In this document: piece by piece, positions 52,775-62,632 of the stretch | Layout of the letters: each line of letters begins with the position of its first letter | Numbering within the stretch: position 1 is the first letter of the stretch | Origin: Simiduia curdlanivorans | GTDB lineage: Bacteria; Pseudomonadota; Gammaproteobacteria; Pseudomonadales; Cellvibrionaceae | Direction: 5' to 3' | NCBI RefSeq assembly: GCF_030409605.1 | Contig: NZ_JAUFQG010000006.1 | Location: forward strand, 620,001-684,000 | Length of the DNA stretch: 64,000 bases | Notes under the pieces: generated by a model | The model's input: the letters and a program-made list of their open reading frames with translations, nothing else | Database searches by the model: none | Told to the model about the DNA's origin: nothing | Position numbers and translations under genes: made by a program

Positions 52775-53391
52775 TGGCGACCGAAAGATCCAACAGCGAT
52801 ACCGAGCCGTACATTCTAGTACTTTACTACTCGCGCAGCGGCAGCACCCAAGCCATGGCCCAAAAAATCGCCAGGGGTATTGAGAGCGCTGGCATGGCGG
52901 CGCGTATCCGCACAGTACCAGCCGTATCGACAACGACAGAGAGCACAGAGCCTGAAATACCAGAACAAGGAGCCCTGTACTGCAGCCAAGAAGATTTGGC
53001 CCAATGTGCTGGCCTAGCCCTGGGAAGCCCGACAAGATTTGGCAATATGGCGGCGCCATTGAAATACTTTCTCGACGGCACCTCGGACCTCTGGCTAAAC
53101 GGCAGTTTAATTAACAAACCGGCCTGCGCCTTTACCTCCACGAGCAGCTTGCACGGAGGCCAGGAAAGTACCCTGTTAACCATGATGTTACCGCTACTAC
53201 ATCAAGGTATGTTGTACGTGGGTATTCCCTATAGCGAGGCAAAATTGCATAGCACCCAATCCGGCGGCACGCCCTATGGCGCGAGTCATTGGGCCTTAAA
53301 CCACTCAACCGCGTTAACTGACGATGAATCGGCCCTGTGTATGGCACTCGGTAAACGTCTGGCAACTTTGGCAAGTAAACTCTATGACTAA
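52774..53391 (+). CDS. wrbA: NAD(P)H:quinone oxidoreductase, WrbA type
   Basis: A 205-residue flavodoxin-fold enzyme. The FMN phosphate loop is YYSRSGSTQAMAQKIARG, and GSPTRFGNMAAPLKYFLDGT and TSTSSLHGGQESTLLTMM are WrbA landmarks. It reduces quinones by two electrons to limit oxidative stress. It lies between arsC (1-bp overlap) and a DUF2069 gene (8-bp overlap), the operon order known from Pseudomonas. Confidence 0.95.
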   Translation: MATERSNSDTEPYILVLYYSRSGSTQAMAQKIARGIESAGMAARIRTVPAVSTTTESTEPEIPEQGALYCSQEDLAQCAGLALGSPTRFGNMAAPLKYFLDGTSDLWLNGSLINKPACAFTSTSSLHGGQESTLLTMMLPLLHQGMLYVGIPYSEAKLHSTQSGGTPYGASHWALNHSTALTDDESALCMALGKRLATLASKLYD

Positions 53392-53806
53392 TACCGAAAC
53401 CACGGCGCCAGCTCCGGAAAACGGCGCAAAACCTATCCCTAACGTATATAACAAGGCGCGCTGGGGCTGGGCTTTAGCCCTCGGCGCTACCGCAATACTG
53501 CTATTGAGCGCGCTAGTCGAGTACTTGGTCGAACCCAGCGCACGCCTGTCGCTGCTGCTGTTACAATCAATACCGCTACTGCTGTTTGTTCCCGGTATGT
53601 GGGTCAAACACTACCGCACCTTCAGCTGGCTCTGTTTTGTGGTGCTGTTTTACTTTATCGTTGCGGTCACACAGGTAATGTCGCCTATGGCGAACGGTTA
53701 CGGATGGGTTAATCTCATTGCCAGCGTGGTGCTTTTTAATGCTGCGATGATGACCAGCCGCTGGCTGCAATACATCGCCCATCAACCCAAAAAATCCACT
53801 ATCTAG
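53384..53806 (+). CDS. DUF2069 inner-membrane protein
   Basis: A 140-residue protein with four likely membrane helices (WGWALALGATAILLLSALVE onward) and the family segment FVVLFYFIVAVTQVMSP. The start is the ATG at 53384, which overlaps the end of wrbA; an earlier in-frame ATG at 53324 would place 20 extra residues inside wrbA. Function unknown; genetically linked to wrbA. Confidence 0.88.
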   Translation: MTNTETTAPAPENGAKPIPNVYNKARWGWALALGATAILLLSALVEYLVEPSARLSLLLLQSIPLLLFVPGMWVKHYRTFSWLCFVVLFYFIVAVTQVMSPMANGYGWVNLIASVVLFNAAMMTSRWLQYIAHQPKKSTI

Positions 53807-53824
53807 CTTTCATAGGAACCTTTA

Positions 53825-55669
53825 ATGTCTCACGCTCAACCCGGTTTTTTGCGACGTCTTTTTGGTGGCCTTTGGGGCGCAGTTACGTGGCTTCGAACGT
53901 CACTCGCCAACGTCATCTTTATCCTCCTCATTGTGCTCGTTGTGGTTGCCATTACCGGCGAGGAGAAGTTTGAAATTCCCAATAAAACAGCTTTGCTGCT
54001 AGCTCCTCAGGGTTTTTTGGTCGATCAACTCACCTACGTTGACCCTATGTCTAGAGTTCTTAACGACGACAGTGGCCCAACGGAAACAAGGCTTAAGTCT
54101 GTGATTGATTCGGTCAATCGCGCCGCCGATGACGATCGCGTCACCACCTTGGTGCTCGACCTCAACTACATGGTTGGCGGTGGTATCAGTAAAATGGAAG
54201 AGTTGGGCGTTGCACTGGAAAATTTCCGCAGTCGTGAAAAACCCATCATCGCCTTTGCCGATAGCTACAGCCAAGACACCTATTACTTGGCAAGTTTCGC
54301 CGATGAAATCTATATCAACCCTCTGGGCGCGGTATTCATGACCGGCTACGGCAGTTACAGAAACTACTTCAAAGATGCCCTCGATAAGCTAGAAATTGAC
54401 TTCCATGTTTTCCGCGTTGGCGAATACAAAGACTTTATCGAACCCTATACCCGCAACGACATGTCCGGCGCCTCGCGCGAGCACAATAGCCAGTGGTTGC
54501 ACGAGCTGTGGAGCACCTACACCAGCCATGTTGAAGAGCGACGCAGCTTACCCATCGGCGCTATCAACAATTACATCAACTCCGCCGACGAACTGCTCGC
54601 CGATGCCGAGGGCAACAGCGCAAAACTATCTGTGAGTGCTGGCTTGGTCGATAAAGTCATGACCCGCATCGAGCTGAAAAACATGTTGGTAGAGCGCTTT
54701 GGCTACGACGAAGAGCGCGAAGATTATAGCGCTGTTGATGCCGACCACTACCTCGCCCTCACCGACGCTGAACAGCGCAGCTTTGACAAGAGTGTCGGTC
54801 TTATTGTGGCCGCTGGCTCCATTGTCGACGGCGATCAACCAGCCGGTAACATCGGCGGAGATTCCACCGCAGCACTGCTAGAAACAGCGCGCACCGACGA
54901 CCAGATTAAAGCCGTTGTATTGCGTGTTGACAGCGGCGGCGGCAGTGCCTTTGCATCGGAAATTATTCGCCAGCAAGTGGTGGCGCTAAAGCAAGCCGGT
55001 AAACCCGTGGTTATTTCCATGGGCTCGGTGGCGGCCTCCGGTGGCTATTGGGTAACGGCAGGCGCCGATCAGGTTTGGGCAACGCCTACAACCATCACCG
55101 GCTCTATTGGCGTCTTCGGCGCCTTCCCAACAGCACAAAAAACCCTATCAAAATTAGGTATTCACACCGACGGCGTTGGCACCACAGAACTTGCCGGCGC
55201 CATTCGTTTTGATAGAGCGCTGCCGGAAAAAGCGGCGCGCGTTATTCAAATGAGTGTCGATCATATCTATCAGGAGTTTTTGGCACTGGTGGCGCAATCC
55301 CGCGGCACAACGCCCGAGGCCATCCATCAAATTGCTCAAGGCCGCGTGTGGACCGGTGCAACTGCACAAGATATTGGCTTAGTCGATCAGTTAGGTAGTT
55401 TAGATGACGCAATCAAAGCAGCGGCCGAACTCGCCAGCCTAACGGACTACGACGTACAAGAGATCACTCACCCCCTTTCGCCCGGCGAAGCCTTTATGCA
55501 AGAATTGCTCAACGACGTAAGCATTGGGCCTAAACATCTGGTGAATAGCTTGATACCATCGTCACTCAGGGCAAGCATTGAACCTTTGGTAAAACCCTTT
55601 GCCATGATGAGCGAAATGAACGACCCAAGAGGTCTTTATATAAAATGCAGTGAATGCACTGCCCCCTAA
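53825..55669 (+). CDS. sppA: Signal peptide peptidase SppA, long form
   Basis: A 614-residue membrane-bound serine protease with two tandem crotonase-like repeats, the 67-kDa type. An N-terminal membrane anchor (ANVIFILLIVLVVVAIT) is followed by the first half with the catalytic Lys in RVGEYKDFIEPYTR and the second half with the catalytic Ser in SMGSVAASGGYWV. It degrades cleaved signal peptides in the inner membrane. It follows the DUF2069 gene by 18 bp and has its own terminator. Confidence 0.97.
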   Translation: MSHAQPGFLRRLFGGLWGAVTWLRTSLANVIFILLIVLVVVAITGEEKFEIPNKTALLLAPQGFLVDQLTYVDPMSRVLNDDSGPTETRLKSVIDSVNRAADDDRVTTLVLDLNYMVGGGISKMEELGVALENFRSREKPIIAFADSYSQDTYYLASFADEIYINPLGAVFMTGYGSYRNYFKDALDKLEIDFHVFRVGEYKDFIEPYTRNDMSGASREHNSQWLHELWSTYTSHVEERRSLPIGAINNYINSADELLADAEGNSAKLSVSAGLVDKVMTRIELKNMLVERFGYDEEREDYSAVDADHYLALTDAEQRSFDKSVGLIVAAGSIVDGDQPAGNIGGDSTAALLETARTDDQIKAVVLRVDSGGGSAFASEIIRQQVVALKQAGKPVVISMGSVAASGGYWVTAGADQVWATPTTITGSIGVFGAFPTAQKTLSKLGIHTDGVGTTELAGAIRFDRALPEKAARVIQMSVDHIYQEFLALVAQSRGTTPEAIHQIAQGRVWTGATAQDIGLVDQLGSLDDAIKAAAELASLTDYDVQEITHPLSPGEAFMQELLNDVSIGPKHLVNSLIPSSLRASIEPLVKPFAMMSEMNDPRGLYIKCSECTAP

Positions 55670-55684
55670 ATATTTGCAAAACTC

Positions 55685-55710
55685 AAGGCCACTTTTAAGT
55701 GGCCTTTTTT
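55685..55710 (+). terminator. Rho-independent terminator of sppA
   Basis: AAGGCCACTT and AAGTGGCCTT form a perfect 10-bp stem with a 2-nt loop, followed by T residues, 15 bp after the stop codon. Confidence 0.93.
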
Positions 55711-55745
55711 AATTAACGCAACACCTCATTTCAAGGCATAACTAA

Positions 55746-56450
55746 TTGACTATAAATATTGGCATAGTTGGCGATTTTGACAGTTCTGTGGTTGCTCACA
55801 ACGCAATCAACCAATCCATAGACATAGCCAACACGTATTTTGCAAAAAGTCGTAACCGAAAGATCGTTGGCCATTGGCTGGCAACCGATACGGATTTCTA
55901 TTCGCAGTTGCAAAACTACCAAGCGCTCTGGTGTGCACCGGCCAGCCCCTACAAAAATACCAACAACGCTCTTGCCGCTATTCGCTTTGCCCGAGAATCC
56001 AATCTGCCCTTTCTCGGCACCTGTGGTGGATATCAACACGCAGCCCTAGAATTTGCCCGCAACCTGCTCGGCTACCACAAGGCTGACAATGCCGAAATAA
56101 ATCCAACCTGTGACATGCCGCTTATCAATGCACTCGTGTGCCCATTGGTGGAAAAAAGTGATCAAATAATTATCGCGCCCGGTACCAGACTGCAAGAAAT
56201 TTACCTAACTCAGGGTGCGAGCGAAGCCTATCACTGCAGCTTCGGCATCAACCCAAAATACCTCGGTATTTTTGACCAGAGCGCCCTGAGTTTCTCGGCC
56301 TTTTCTACACAGCAGGAACCGAGGGCACTAGAAATTAAGGCGAATACATTTTTTATCGGTACAGCGTTTCAGCCAGAAAGGCTTAGCCTGAGCAATAGAC
56401 TGCACCCCATAGTGGAGACTTTTTTTCGCACAGCAATAGAACAAAGGTAG
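55746..56450 (+). CDS. Class I glutamine-amidotransferase-like protein (CTP synthase C-terminal related)
   Basis: A 234-residue stand-alone GATase-like protein of the family called CTP synthase C-terminal-region-related. It begins INIGIVGDFD and has the nucleophile loop LGTCGGYQHAALEFARN, a YHCSFGINP segment and a late HPIVETFF. In some bacteria the same family has a selenocysteine; here the conserved positions are cysteines. The substrate is unknown. The start is TTG at 55746 with AAGG about 9 bases before it. Confidence 0.85.
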   Translation: MTINIGIVGDFDSSVVAHNAINQSIDIANTYFAKSRNRKIVGHWLATDTDFYSQLQNYQALWCAPASPYKNTNNALAAIRFARESNLPFLGTCGGYQHAALEFARNLLGYHKADNAEINPTCDMPLINALVCPLVEKSDQIIIAPGTRLQEIYLTQGASEAYHCSFGINPKYLGIFDQSALSFSAFSTQQEPRALEIKANTFFIGTAFQPERLSLSNRLHPIVETFFRTAIEQR

Positions 56451-56593
56451 CGGCGAGCAAGTTGCAGCAAAAGTGATACTTAACCCAACAATAGAAAGTA
56501 CATACAAGCGCCATCGCATCAGCTAAGCTTGCACCACCTTAAAGCATCACCATAGAAGGTGCTGAATGAATCCTTTATTACAGTGAGCAAACT

Positions 56594-56977
56594 ATGGAAT
56601 ATTCAACCGGGCTGATTCTTATCGCCATCATGCAGTACATGCTTTTCACTGCGCAGGTGGGAATGGCTAGAGGAAAATACGGCGTTGTGGCCCCCAGCAC
56701 CACTGGTCACGAAACCTTTGAGCGTTTCTATCGGGTGCAAATGAATACCCTTGAGCAATTGATTGTTTACATTCCTGGCATGGTGGCCTTCGGACTTTTC
56801 GTGAGTGCTGTGTGGGTGGTCATTCCCGGCGCACTTTTTATCATCGGCCGCCAGATTTACGCCTATGCCTATGTCAACAACCCCAGCAAGCGCACCCTGG
56901 GTATGGTGATCGGTTTTTTAAGCAATGTCACATTGATCGCGGGTAGTTTTGCTGGCGTGGTGATGCATATCTTATAG
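56594..56977 (+). CDS. MAPEG-family membrane protein
   Basis: A 127-residue protein with four membrane helices. ARGKYGVVAPSTTGHETFERFYRV carries the conserved FxRxxRVxMNTLEQ pattern of MAPEG (FERFYRVQMNTLEQL). Members act as glutathione transferases or eicosanoid-type enzymes; in bacteria the function is usually unknown. Monocistronic, followed by a terminator. Confidence 0.93.
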   Translation: MEYSTGLILIAIMQYMLFTAQVGMARGKYGVVAPSTTGHETFERFYRVQMNTLEQLIVYIPGMVAFGLFVSAVWVVIPGALFIIGRQIYAYAYVNNPSKRTLGMVIGFLSNVTLIAGSFAGVVMHIL

Positions 56978-57064
56978 GTGAGTTTTTAGCTGCACTTAAA
57001 AGATCGGCGCAACAGAGCGAACTTGGTTTGCATCATTCATATTTTGATATGAGCGTTAAACTCT

Positions 57065-57093
57065 AACCCCGACGGTGCCAAACAGTCGGGGTT
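57065..57093. terminator. Bidirectional hairpin between MAPEG and amidase genes
   Basis: AACCCCGAC and GTCGGGGTT form a perfect 9-bp stem with an 11-nt loop, between two converging genes. Only short T-runs flank it. Confidence 0.75.
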
Positions 57094-57123
57094 AAGCACT
57101 TTATATTTACCGCGTAAAACAAC

Positions 57124-58605
57124 TTATAGTAAAGGCCGGCGCTCAAACCAGGGCTGGGCAATTTCTAACTGCTTAGCCAAGCGCAGTAATCGCCCCTCGT
57201 CATTCAAACGCCCGGTGATTTGTGTACCCAGGGGTAAACCACTCGGCGCCCAATACAGGGGCACAGACATAGACGGTAGACCGGTCACATTACCCATCAG
57301 CGTGAAGGCCATACGCGAGAGTACGCGCTCAGACATTTTAAACAGCAAACCGGAATTCATCAGCAGCTTGCCCAATGGCAATCGGTGCCCAAGTTTCATT
57401 TGCAAGGCTTCGAATTTATTCGGTGGTATCACACCATGGGGCGCCGGCTCGGCAATTAAGGTGGGCGTGAGTAGCATATCGTAACGGTTTAAATACTCCG
57501 CCATGGCATAGCGCACTTTGTACCAGCCCTCCTTGGCCTGGGCGACGTCGGCACTGGAAAAGGAACGCCCGAGCATAGCCGCACTCAAGGTACCGGGCTC
57601 TAAACTGCCGGCAACTTTCGCACCCCAGATCTGTTTGATTTGCGCAACCTTAGCTGCCGTGTGGCCACTGATCACCACCATAAAATCCTGCCACATCTGC
57701 TCGGCATCGATAACCGGATCGGCCTCTTCGAGCTGATGACCGAGGCTTTTCAACAGTTTTACCGATTGTTCTACGGCTGCGCGCGCCTCGGGAGAAACCG
57801 ACGCAGGAATCATCGGCTTCAGTGAATAACCAATGCGCATGGGCTTGATTGGCACCTTGAGCTGTTCCGAAAACGGCATTTTAGGTTTCGGCAATAAAAA
57901 GCTGGCGCCTAGCTCTGGGCCACACAGGGCATCGAGCATAGCGGCGCTGTCGCGCACAGATAACGTGATTGGGTGCCCGGCGATGGCGCCATCCCAACCC
58001 TCGGCTTCAAACGGCCCGGTCGGGTTCCGACCACGGGACGGCTTCAAGCCAAATACGCCACAACAGGCTGCCGGAAAACGTATTGAGCCACCGCCGTCAT
58101 TAGCCGAGGCCATGGGCACGATACGAGCCGCTACTGCAGCGGCAGAGCCACCGCTCGAGCCGCCGGTACTATGGCCCATTTTCCAAGGGTTGTGAGCTGG
58201 GCCAAAGGCCTTTGACTCGGTGCTAATCATCAAACCGAATTCTGGCAAATTCGATTTCGCGAAGGGCACTAAACCCGTGCTCAAATAACGATTAACAATT
58301 TCGGCATTTTTCTCCGGCCACCATCGCACCTGTTCGGTGCCGAAGCTGGTGGGCTGACCAGTGAGATCATCCAGTAAGTCTTTGAGAATAAAGGGCACGC
58401 CTGCGAACACCCCTTGCGGCAACTTTTGCCGGATGCGCAATTGCGCCGCCTCTTTAAAACTATGAATCACGGCGTTGAGCTGGGGGTTAACCGCTTCAAG
58501 GCGCTGGCAGGCCACCTCTAAAAGCTCTGAAGGCGTTACTTCTCGCTTGCGCACCAGCTCCGCCAAACCAAGGCCATCATATTGCCAGTATTCCGAAAAC
58601 TTCAT
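57124..58605 (-). CDS. Amidase (amidase-signature family)
   Basis: A 493-residue amidase. The signature GHSTGGSSGGSAAAVAARIV contains the Ser-cis-Ser pair, with the catalytic Lys in PFILKDLLD (~77) and the nucleophile Ser in NDGGGSIRFPAACCGVFGLK. Full length for the family, no signal peptide. It would hydrolyse a carboxylic amide; the position among unrelated genes gives no clue to the substrate. Confidence 0.93.
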   Translation of the reverse strand: MKFSEYWQYDGLGLAELVRKREVTPSELLEVACQRLEAVNPQLNAVIHSFKEAAQLRIRQKLPQGVFAGVPFILKDLLDDLTGQPTSFGTEQVRWWPEKNAEIVNRYLSTGLVPFAKSNLPEFGLMISTESKAFGPAHNPWKMGHSTGGSSGGSAAAVAARIVPMASANDGGGSIRFPAACCGVFGLKPSRGRNPTGPFEAEGWDGAIAGHPITLSVRDSAAMLDALCGPELGASFLLPKPKMPFSEQLKVPIKPMRIGYSLKPMIPASVSPEARAAVEQSVKLLKSLGHQLEEADPVIDAEQMWQDFMVVISGHTAAKVAQIKQIWGAKVAGSLEPGTLSAAMLGRSFSSADVAQAKEGWYKVRYAMAEYLNRYDMLLTPTLIAEPAPHGVIPPNKFEALQMKLGHRLPLGKLLMNSGLLFKMSERVLSRMAFTLMGNVTGLPSMSVPLYWAPSGLPLGTQITGRLNDEGRLLRLAKQLEIAQPWFERRPLL

Positions 58606-58888
58606 GTTCTGCCCTCAGCCAGTGGAAAAGAAAGAAAACGTGAGCGCAAGATCACAGTTTTTTACACCTCCGTCAAATCCAAGCTGAGCGAAACAGACCT
58701 AGATCACGCTTTATCCGGTGCCAGCTTTGATTAAATCAACACGGATTAGAAAAACACCGCGCCCGCAACCGACGCTCAGTGCAACGGGCGTTAACAGCGC
58801 TGATACAAGGGTTAAACAGGTTTACGAAAACAAGGGAATGCAGCAATGGTGAAACGCCGGGCGTTAAACGTTTAGTGTTTCAACGATA
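58606..58888. other. Upstream region of the amidase gene
   Basis: The gap from 58606 to 58939 is 334 bp. Apart from the terminator at its right end it holds no gene or clear operator; it should contain the amidase promoter. GAAACGCC and GTGTTTC segments near 58850-58882 give only a loose stem. Confidence 0.4.
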
Positions 58889-58912
58889 CCCCATCGCAAA
58901 GAGCCGATGGGG
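58889..58912 (-). terminator. Hairpin after the crotonase-family gene
   Basis: CCCCATCG and CGATGGGG form a perfect 8-bp stem with an 8-nt loop, 28 bp after the stop codon at 58940. It is followed on the minus strand by a weak T-rich stretch. Confidence 0.75.
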
Positions 58913-58939
58913 CAACACATTAACGCCCCTCGATGACCG

Positions 58940-59704
58940 TTAATTAAAGGCCGAGAAATCCGGCTTGCGCTTTTCTAAAAACGCCGTAGCAGCCTCTTTG
59001 AATTCGGCGCCCGCAAGGCCGGCACCGAAGGCTGCGAATTCCTGATCCATAACCGCCAAGGATTGTTGCTTCAACGGCTCGCGCATCAATGCCTTAGTGG
59101 CGCGCACCGCCGCTGGCGGTTGCGCAACCAAGCGCTCTGCCTGCGCCATGGCTTTTGTTAGAGCGTCATCACACTGTTCATTAACAATGCCAAGGCCACA
59201 GGCGGTTTCGGCGTTAAAACTTTCGCCCAGCAAGAACAACTCAGCGGCTTTTGCCTGCCCCATCAAGCGCGGAATTAACAGACTCGATGCATATTCAGGC
59301 ACTAGCCCTAAATTGACGAAGGGCATTTGAAATTTAGCCGTATCATCGGCATAGACAAGATCACATTGCAGCAGCAGCGTAGTGCCGATACCCACAGCTG
59401 GGCCAGACACAGCAGCAACCACGGGCTTGGGAAAATTAAACAGCGCGCGCATGAATTGCGCCACTGGGTTTTCGGCGTTTAACTCGCCGCCGGCCAAAAA
59501 ATCCTGTAAATCGTTGCCGGCAGTGAAGCAGTTTTCGCTACCGCTAAACAGAACCACGCGCACGTCCTTATCTTGCGCCGCATGATTCAGTGCCTCGGCC
59601 AGCGCCGAGTACATGGCGCGGGTAATCGCATTTTTTCGCTCCGGGCGATTAAATTGCAAATGCAGAATACGATTAGCGTTGGATATTTTAATATGCTCTG
59701 TCAT
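58940..59704 (-). CDS. Enoyl-CoA hydratase/isomerase (crotonase) family protein
   Basis: A 254-residue crotonase-fold enzyme. VVLFSGSENCFTAGNDLQDF provides the oxyanion-hole loop, and AVGIGTTLLLQCDLVYADD the second. The single catalytic Glu lies in NLGLVPEYASSLLIPRLMG, a version typical of delta3-delta2 enoyl-CoA isomerases rather than two-Glu hydratases. So isomerase activity on unsaturated acyl-CoA is the better guess. No beta-oxidation genes adjoin it. Confidence 0.9.
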   Translation of the reverse strand: MTEHIKISNANRILHLQFNRPERKNAITRAMYSALAEALNHAAQDKDVRVVLFSGSENCFTAGNDLQDFLAGGELNAENPVAQFMRALFNFPKPVVAAVSGPAVGIGTTLLLQCDLVYADDTAKFQMPFVNLGLVPEYASSLLIPRLMGQAKAAELFLLGESFNAETACGLGIVNEQCDDALTKAMAQAERLVAQPPAAVRATKALMREPLKQQSLAVMDQEFAAFGAGLAGAEFKEAATAFLEKRKPDFSAFN

Positions 59705-59916
59705 GGTTTACCTGTCGTGGTTAATATTGATATGTAAACAGCCTACTGCTCCAGCCCAAGCGAACCCAAGCCACGCAAACCAGGGCGATACCGAAGTGTA
59801 GCAGTGTGGCAATTGGGGTCATTGGCAGATACGCCCATTATCAGTGGTAATATCGCCTGCCCTGAATCGCCAGCTAACGCACTTGCTGTTCGACGCTCAA
59901 ATAGGACTTCATCTAC

Positions 59917-60414
59917 GTGGACATTCACACAGCCCGACTCAGGTTGGAACCCTTAGATCTTAAACACGACGAACTCATTGTCGCGGTATTTAACGACCCC
60001 GACTTTCTTAACTTCGTCGGCGACAAAGGTATTCGCACCCTCGCTCAAGCACAGCAGTATCTGCGCGACGGCCCTATGGCCGAGCGCCAGCAGTCGGGCA
60101 TCGTAAATTACGCCGTCATTGCGGCCCACTCGGGTGAAGCCATCGGCATGTGCGGCCTGTTGCAGCGACCCTACTTGCCCGAGCCCGACCTCGGTTACGG
60201 CTTTTTACCAAGCGCCCGTGGCCAAGGCTACGCCTATGAAGCGGCATCTGCCGTTCTTGCCTCGCTCAAAGCCCCAGGCACCCTTTGGGCCATGGTGAAC
60301 CCTGCTAACGCTGCATCCCTAGCGCTTTTGCACAAATTGGGTTTTGTCCCCTACGGCGACGATAATATCGCCCTACCCCACAGCCCCACGGTGCTACTCA
60401 CCCGGCAGAGCTGA
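59917..60414 (+). CDS. GNAT-family N-acetyltransferase (RimJ/RimL type)
   Basis: A 165-residue acetyltransferase. TARLRLEPLDLKHDELI is the RimJ/RimL-like start, YGFLPSARGQGYAYEA contains the acetyl-CoA pyrophosphate loop (Q/RxxGxG/A), and NAASLALLHKLGFV the late conserved segment. The acceptor is unknown. The start is GTG at 59917 with AGGA about 9-12 bases upstream. Confidence 0.92.
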   Translation: MDIHTARLRLEPLDLKHDELIVAVFNDPDFLNFVGDKGIRTLAQAQQYLRDGPMAERQQSGIVNYAVIAAHSGEAIGMCGLLQRPYLPEPDLGYGFLPSARGQGYAYEAASAVLASLKAPGTLWAMVNPANAASLALLHKLGFVPYGDDNIALPHSPTVLLTRQS

Positions 60415-60514
60415 ATCTAAGGAGGCGAATTAGGGCCATTGCCCCCGAAGTTTTTGAGCGCAGGGCCAAGTTATCCGTTATTAAGGGAAATAATTACGCC
60501 AGAAGGAAGCCGCC

Positions 60515-62587
60515 ATGACGCTCAAAAGCCTCATCTCAGCCATGACTTGCCTCGTCTTTATCAGTGTTTGCCAAACACCCCTGGCCAAACCCATGGCCCT
60601 CGACGATGTCTTCGACTTGGAGTTCGCCAGCGATCCACAGCCTAGTCCCGACGGCAAAATCGTCTATTTTGTGCGCAACTACATGGATATCCAACAGGAC
60701 CGCGTGCGCTCTAACCTCTGGCAGGTCGAGACCCGCACCGGCCAAATGCGGCCATTAACCACAGGCCTCACCAACGATAGGTCGCCAAGGTTATCGCCCG
60801 ATGGCAGCCGTTTGGCCTATATTTCCAGCCGCGATGGCAGCAGCCAGATCTATATGCTCTGGCTTGAAAATGGCAACACTGCCTTGATCTCGCAACTCAC
60901 CGACGGCGCCTCGAATCTCACCTGGTCGCCCGACAGCAAGCAGCTCTACTTTACCCAATTCGTCAAAGCCCAAGCCAAAGCGCCGGTCACACTGCCGGGC
61001 AAACCCGAGAAAGCTAAGTGGGCCAAAGCCCCGGTGTTTATCGATAGCACCTACTACCGCGCCGACGGCGCCGGTTTTCTACCCAAAGGCTTTGATCAGA
61101 TATTTACTATGGACGCCAACGGCGGCCACGCACGCCAAATAACATCGGCGGACATGGACCATTCGGGTCCTCTATCACTGAGCCCGAACGGCAAAACTCT
61201 GTACTTTTCTGCTACCCAAGACCCAGAGAATGACATCATCAACAGCGAGGTTTACGCCCTCGAGCTTGAGACTGGGCAAAGCAAAGCTCTCACCGATCGA
61301 CAGGGGCCGGATAACAACGCCAAATTGTCCCCCGACGGTAAATTGCTTGCCTATACCGGATTTGATGACCAGAACCGCCTGTACGAGGTCACGCGCCTCT
61401 ACGTCAAAGACCTAGCCTCAGGTAAGGTCAGCGCGATAACTGGGCAATTGGACCGCGATATCGGCACCTACTACTGGCACAAAAACAGCAAAGGCCTGTA
61501 CCTGAGCTTCGACGATCAAGGCGATAGCGTCATTGCCTGGCAGCCGCTAAAAGGCAAGCACAAGGTGCTCACTCGCGCCCTTGGCGGCACTAGCCTCGGC
61601 CGGCCCTACGCCAGTGGGCAGTTTGCCGTCAACGACGATGTTTTAGCCTTTACCCATAGTCTACCCGGCCGGCCAGCTGAAATTGCCAGCATGGATGCGG
61701 ACGGTGGTAAAGCCCGGGTGCTGACTGATTTAAATCGGGATTTCAGCGCCCGCGTCGCCCTCGGTAAGGTTGAGGAAGTAAATTTTAAAGCCAGCACCGA
61801 CGGTCGAAATATCCAAGGCTGGGTGGTCTATCCGCCTGCCTTCGATGCCAGCAAAAAATACCCCCTGATGTTAGAAATTCACGGTGGCCCTGTGGCCAAT
61901 TACGGCCCGAGGTTCAGCGCCGAAATGCAGTTGTTTGCCGCCGCGGGCTACGTGACCTTGTACATCAACCCGCGCGGCAGCGACTCCTACGGCCCCGAGT
62001 TCGTCAACCTGATCCACCATAATTACCCGTCTCAGGACTACAACGATTTAATGGATGGCGTCGATGCCCTGCTGGCCAAAGGCTTTATTGACCAGCAGAA
62101 ATTATTTGTCACCGGCGGCAGCGGCGGCGGTGTACTGACGGCGTGGATCGTTGGCCACACTGAGCGATTCGCCGCCGCCGTGGTGGCCAAACCGGTGATC
62201 AATTGGTACAGCTTTACCCTCACAGCCGATGCCTACCCCTACTTCAGCCGCTACTGGTTCGCGAAAAAACCCTGGGAAGATAGCGCCCATTACCTGCAGC
62301 GCTCGCCGATACAATACGTGGGCAATGTGACGACGCCAACCATGCTGCTGACCGGCGAGGCGGACTATAGAACCCCTATTTCGGAAACCGAGCAATTTTA
62401 CCAAGCGCTAAAATTACAGGGCGTGAAAACCGCCATGGTGCGCATCCCCGATGCCAGCCATAGCATCACGGCAAGGCCATCCAACATGATGAATAAAGTG
62501 GCCTATATTCTCTGGTGGTTCGCCCAACATGGCGGCCCGAGTGCTAAAGCGTCAGACACATCCACTAGCGAAAATAGCGAGCAGTAA
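60515..62587 (+). CDS. Exported S9 prolyl-oligopeptidase-family peptidase
   Basis: A 690-residue serine peptidase. A signal peptide (MTLKSLISAMTCLVFISVCQ, cleavage near LAKP) leads to a beta-propeller with TolB-like repeats (SPDGSRLAYISSRDG, SPNGKTLYFSA, SPDGKLLAYTG). The alpha/beta hydrolase domain (~430-675) has the Ser in TGGSGGGVLTA, the Asp in GEADYRTPISE and the His in PDASHSI. It should cut short peptides outside the cytoplasm. GAAGGAAG precedes the ATG. Confidence 0.95.
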   Translation: MTLKSLISAMTCLVFISVCQTPLAKPMALDDVFDLEFASDPQPSPDGKIVYFVRNYMDIQQDRVRSNLWQVETRTGQMRPLTTGLTNDRSPRLSPDGSRLAYISSRDGSSQIYMLWLENGNTALISQLTDGASNLTWSPDSKQLYFTQFVKAQAKAPVTLPGKPEKAKWAKAPVFIDSTYYRADGAGFLPKGFDQIFTMDANGGHARQITSADMDHSGPLSLSPNGKTLYFSATQDPENDIINSEVYALELETGQSKALTDRQGPDNNAKLSPDGKLLAYTGFDDQNRLYEVTRLYVKDLASGKVSAITGQLDRDIGTYYWHKNSKGLYLSFDDQGDSVIAWQPLKGKHKVLTRALGGTSLGRPYASGQFAVNDDVLAFTHSLPGRPAEIASMDADGGKARVLTDLNRDFSARVALGKVEEVNFKASTDGRNIQGWVVYPPAFDASKKYPLMLEIHGGPVANYGPRFSAEMQLFAAAGYVTLYINPRGSDSYGPEFVNLIHHNYPSQDYNDLMDGVDALLAKGFIDQQKLFVTGGSGGGVLTAWIVGHTERFAAAVVAKPVINWYSFTLTADAYPYFSRYWFAKKPWEDSAHYLQRSPIQYVGNVTTPTMLLTGEADYRTPISETEQFYQALKLQGVKTAMVRIPDASHSITARPSNMMNKVAYILWWFAQHGGPSAKASDTSTSENSEQ

Positions 62588-62599
62588 GCGGCAACCTTT

Positions 62600-62632
62600 G
62601 CCGACAATGATGATTGATACGTCAGTGTCGGC
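62600..62632 (+). terminator. Weak hairpin after the S9 peptidase gene
   Basis: GCCGACA and TGTCGGC form a 7-bp perfect stem with a 19-nt loop, 12 bp after the stop codon, without a T-run. Confidence 0.4.
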
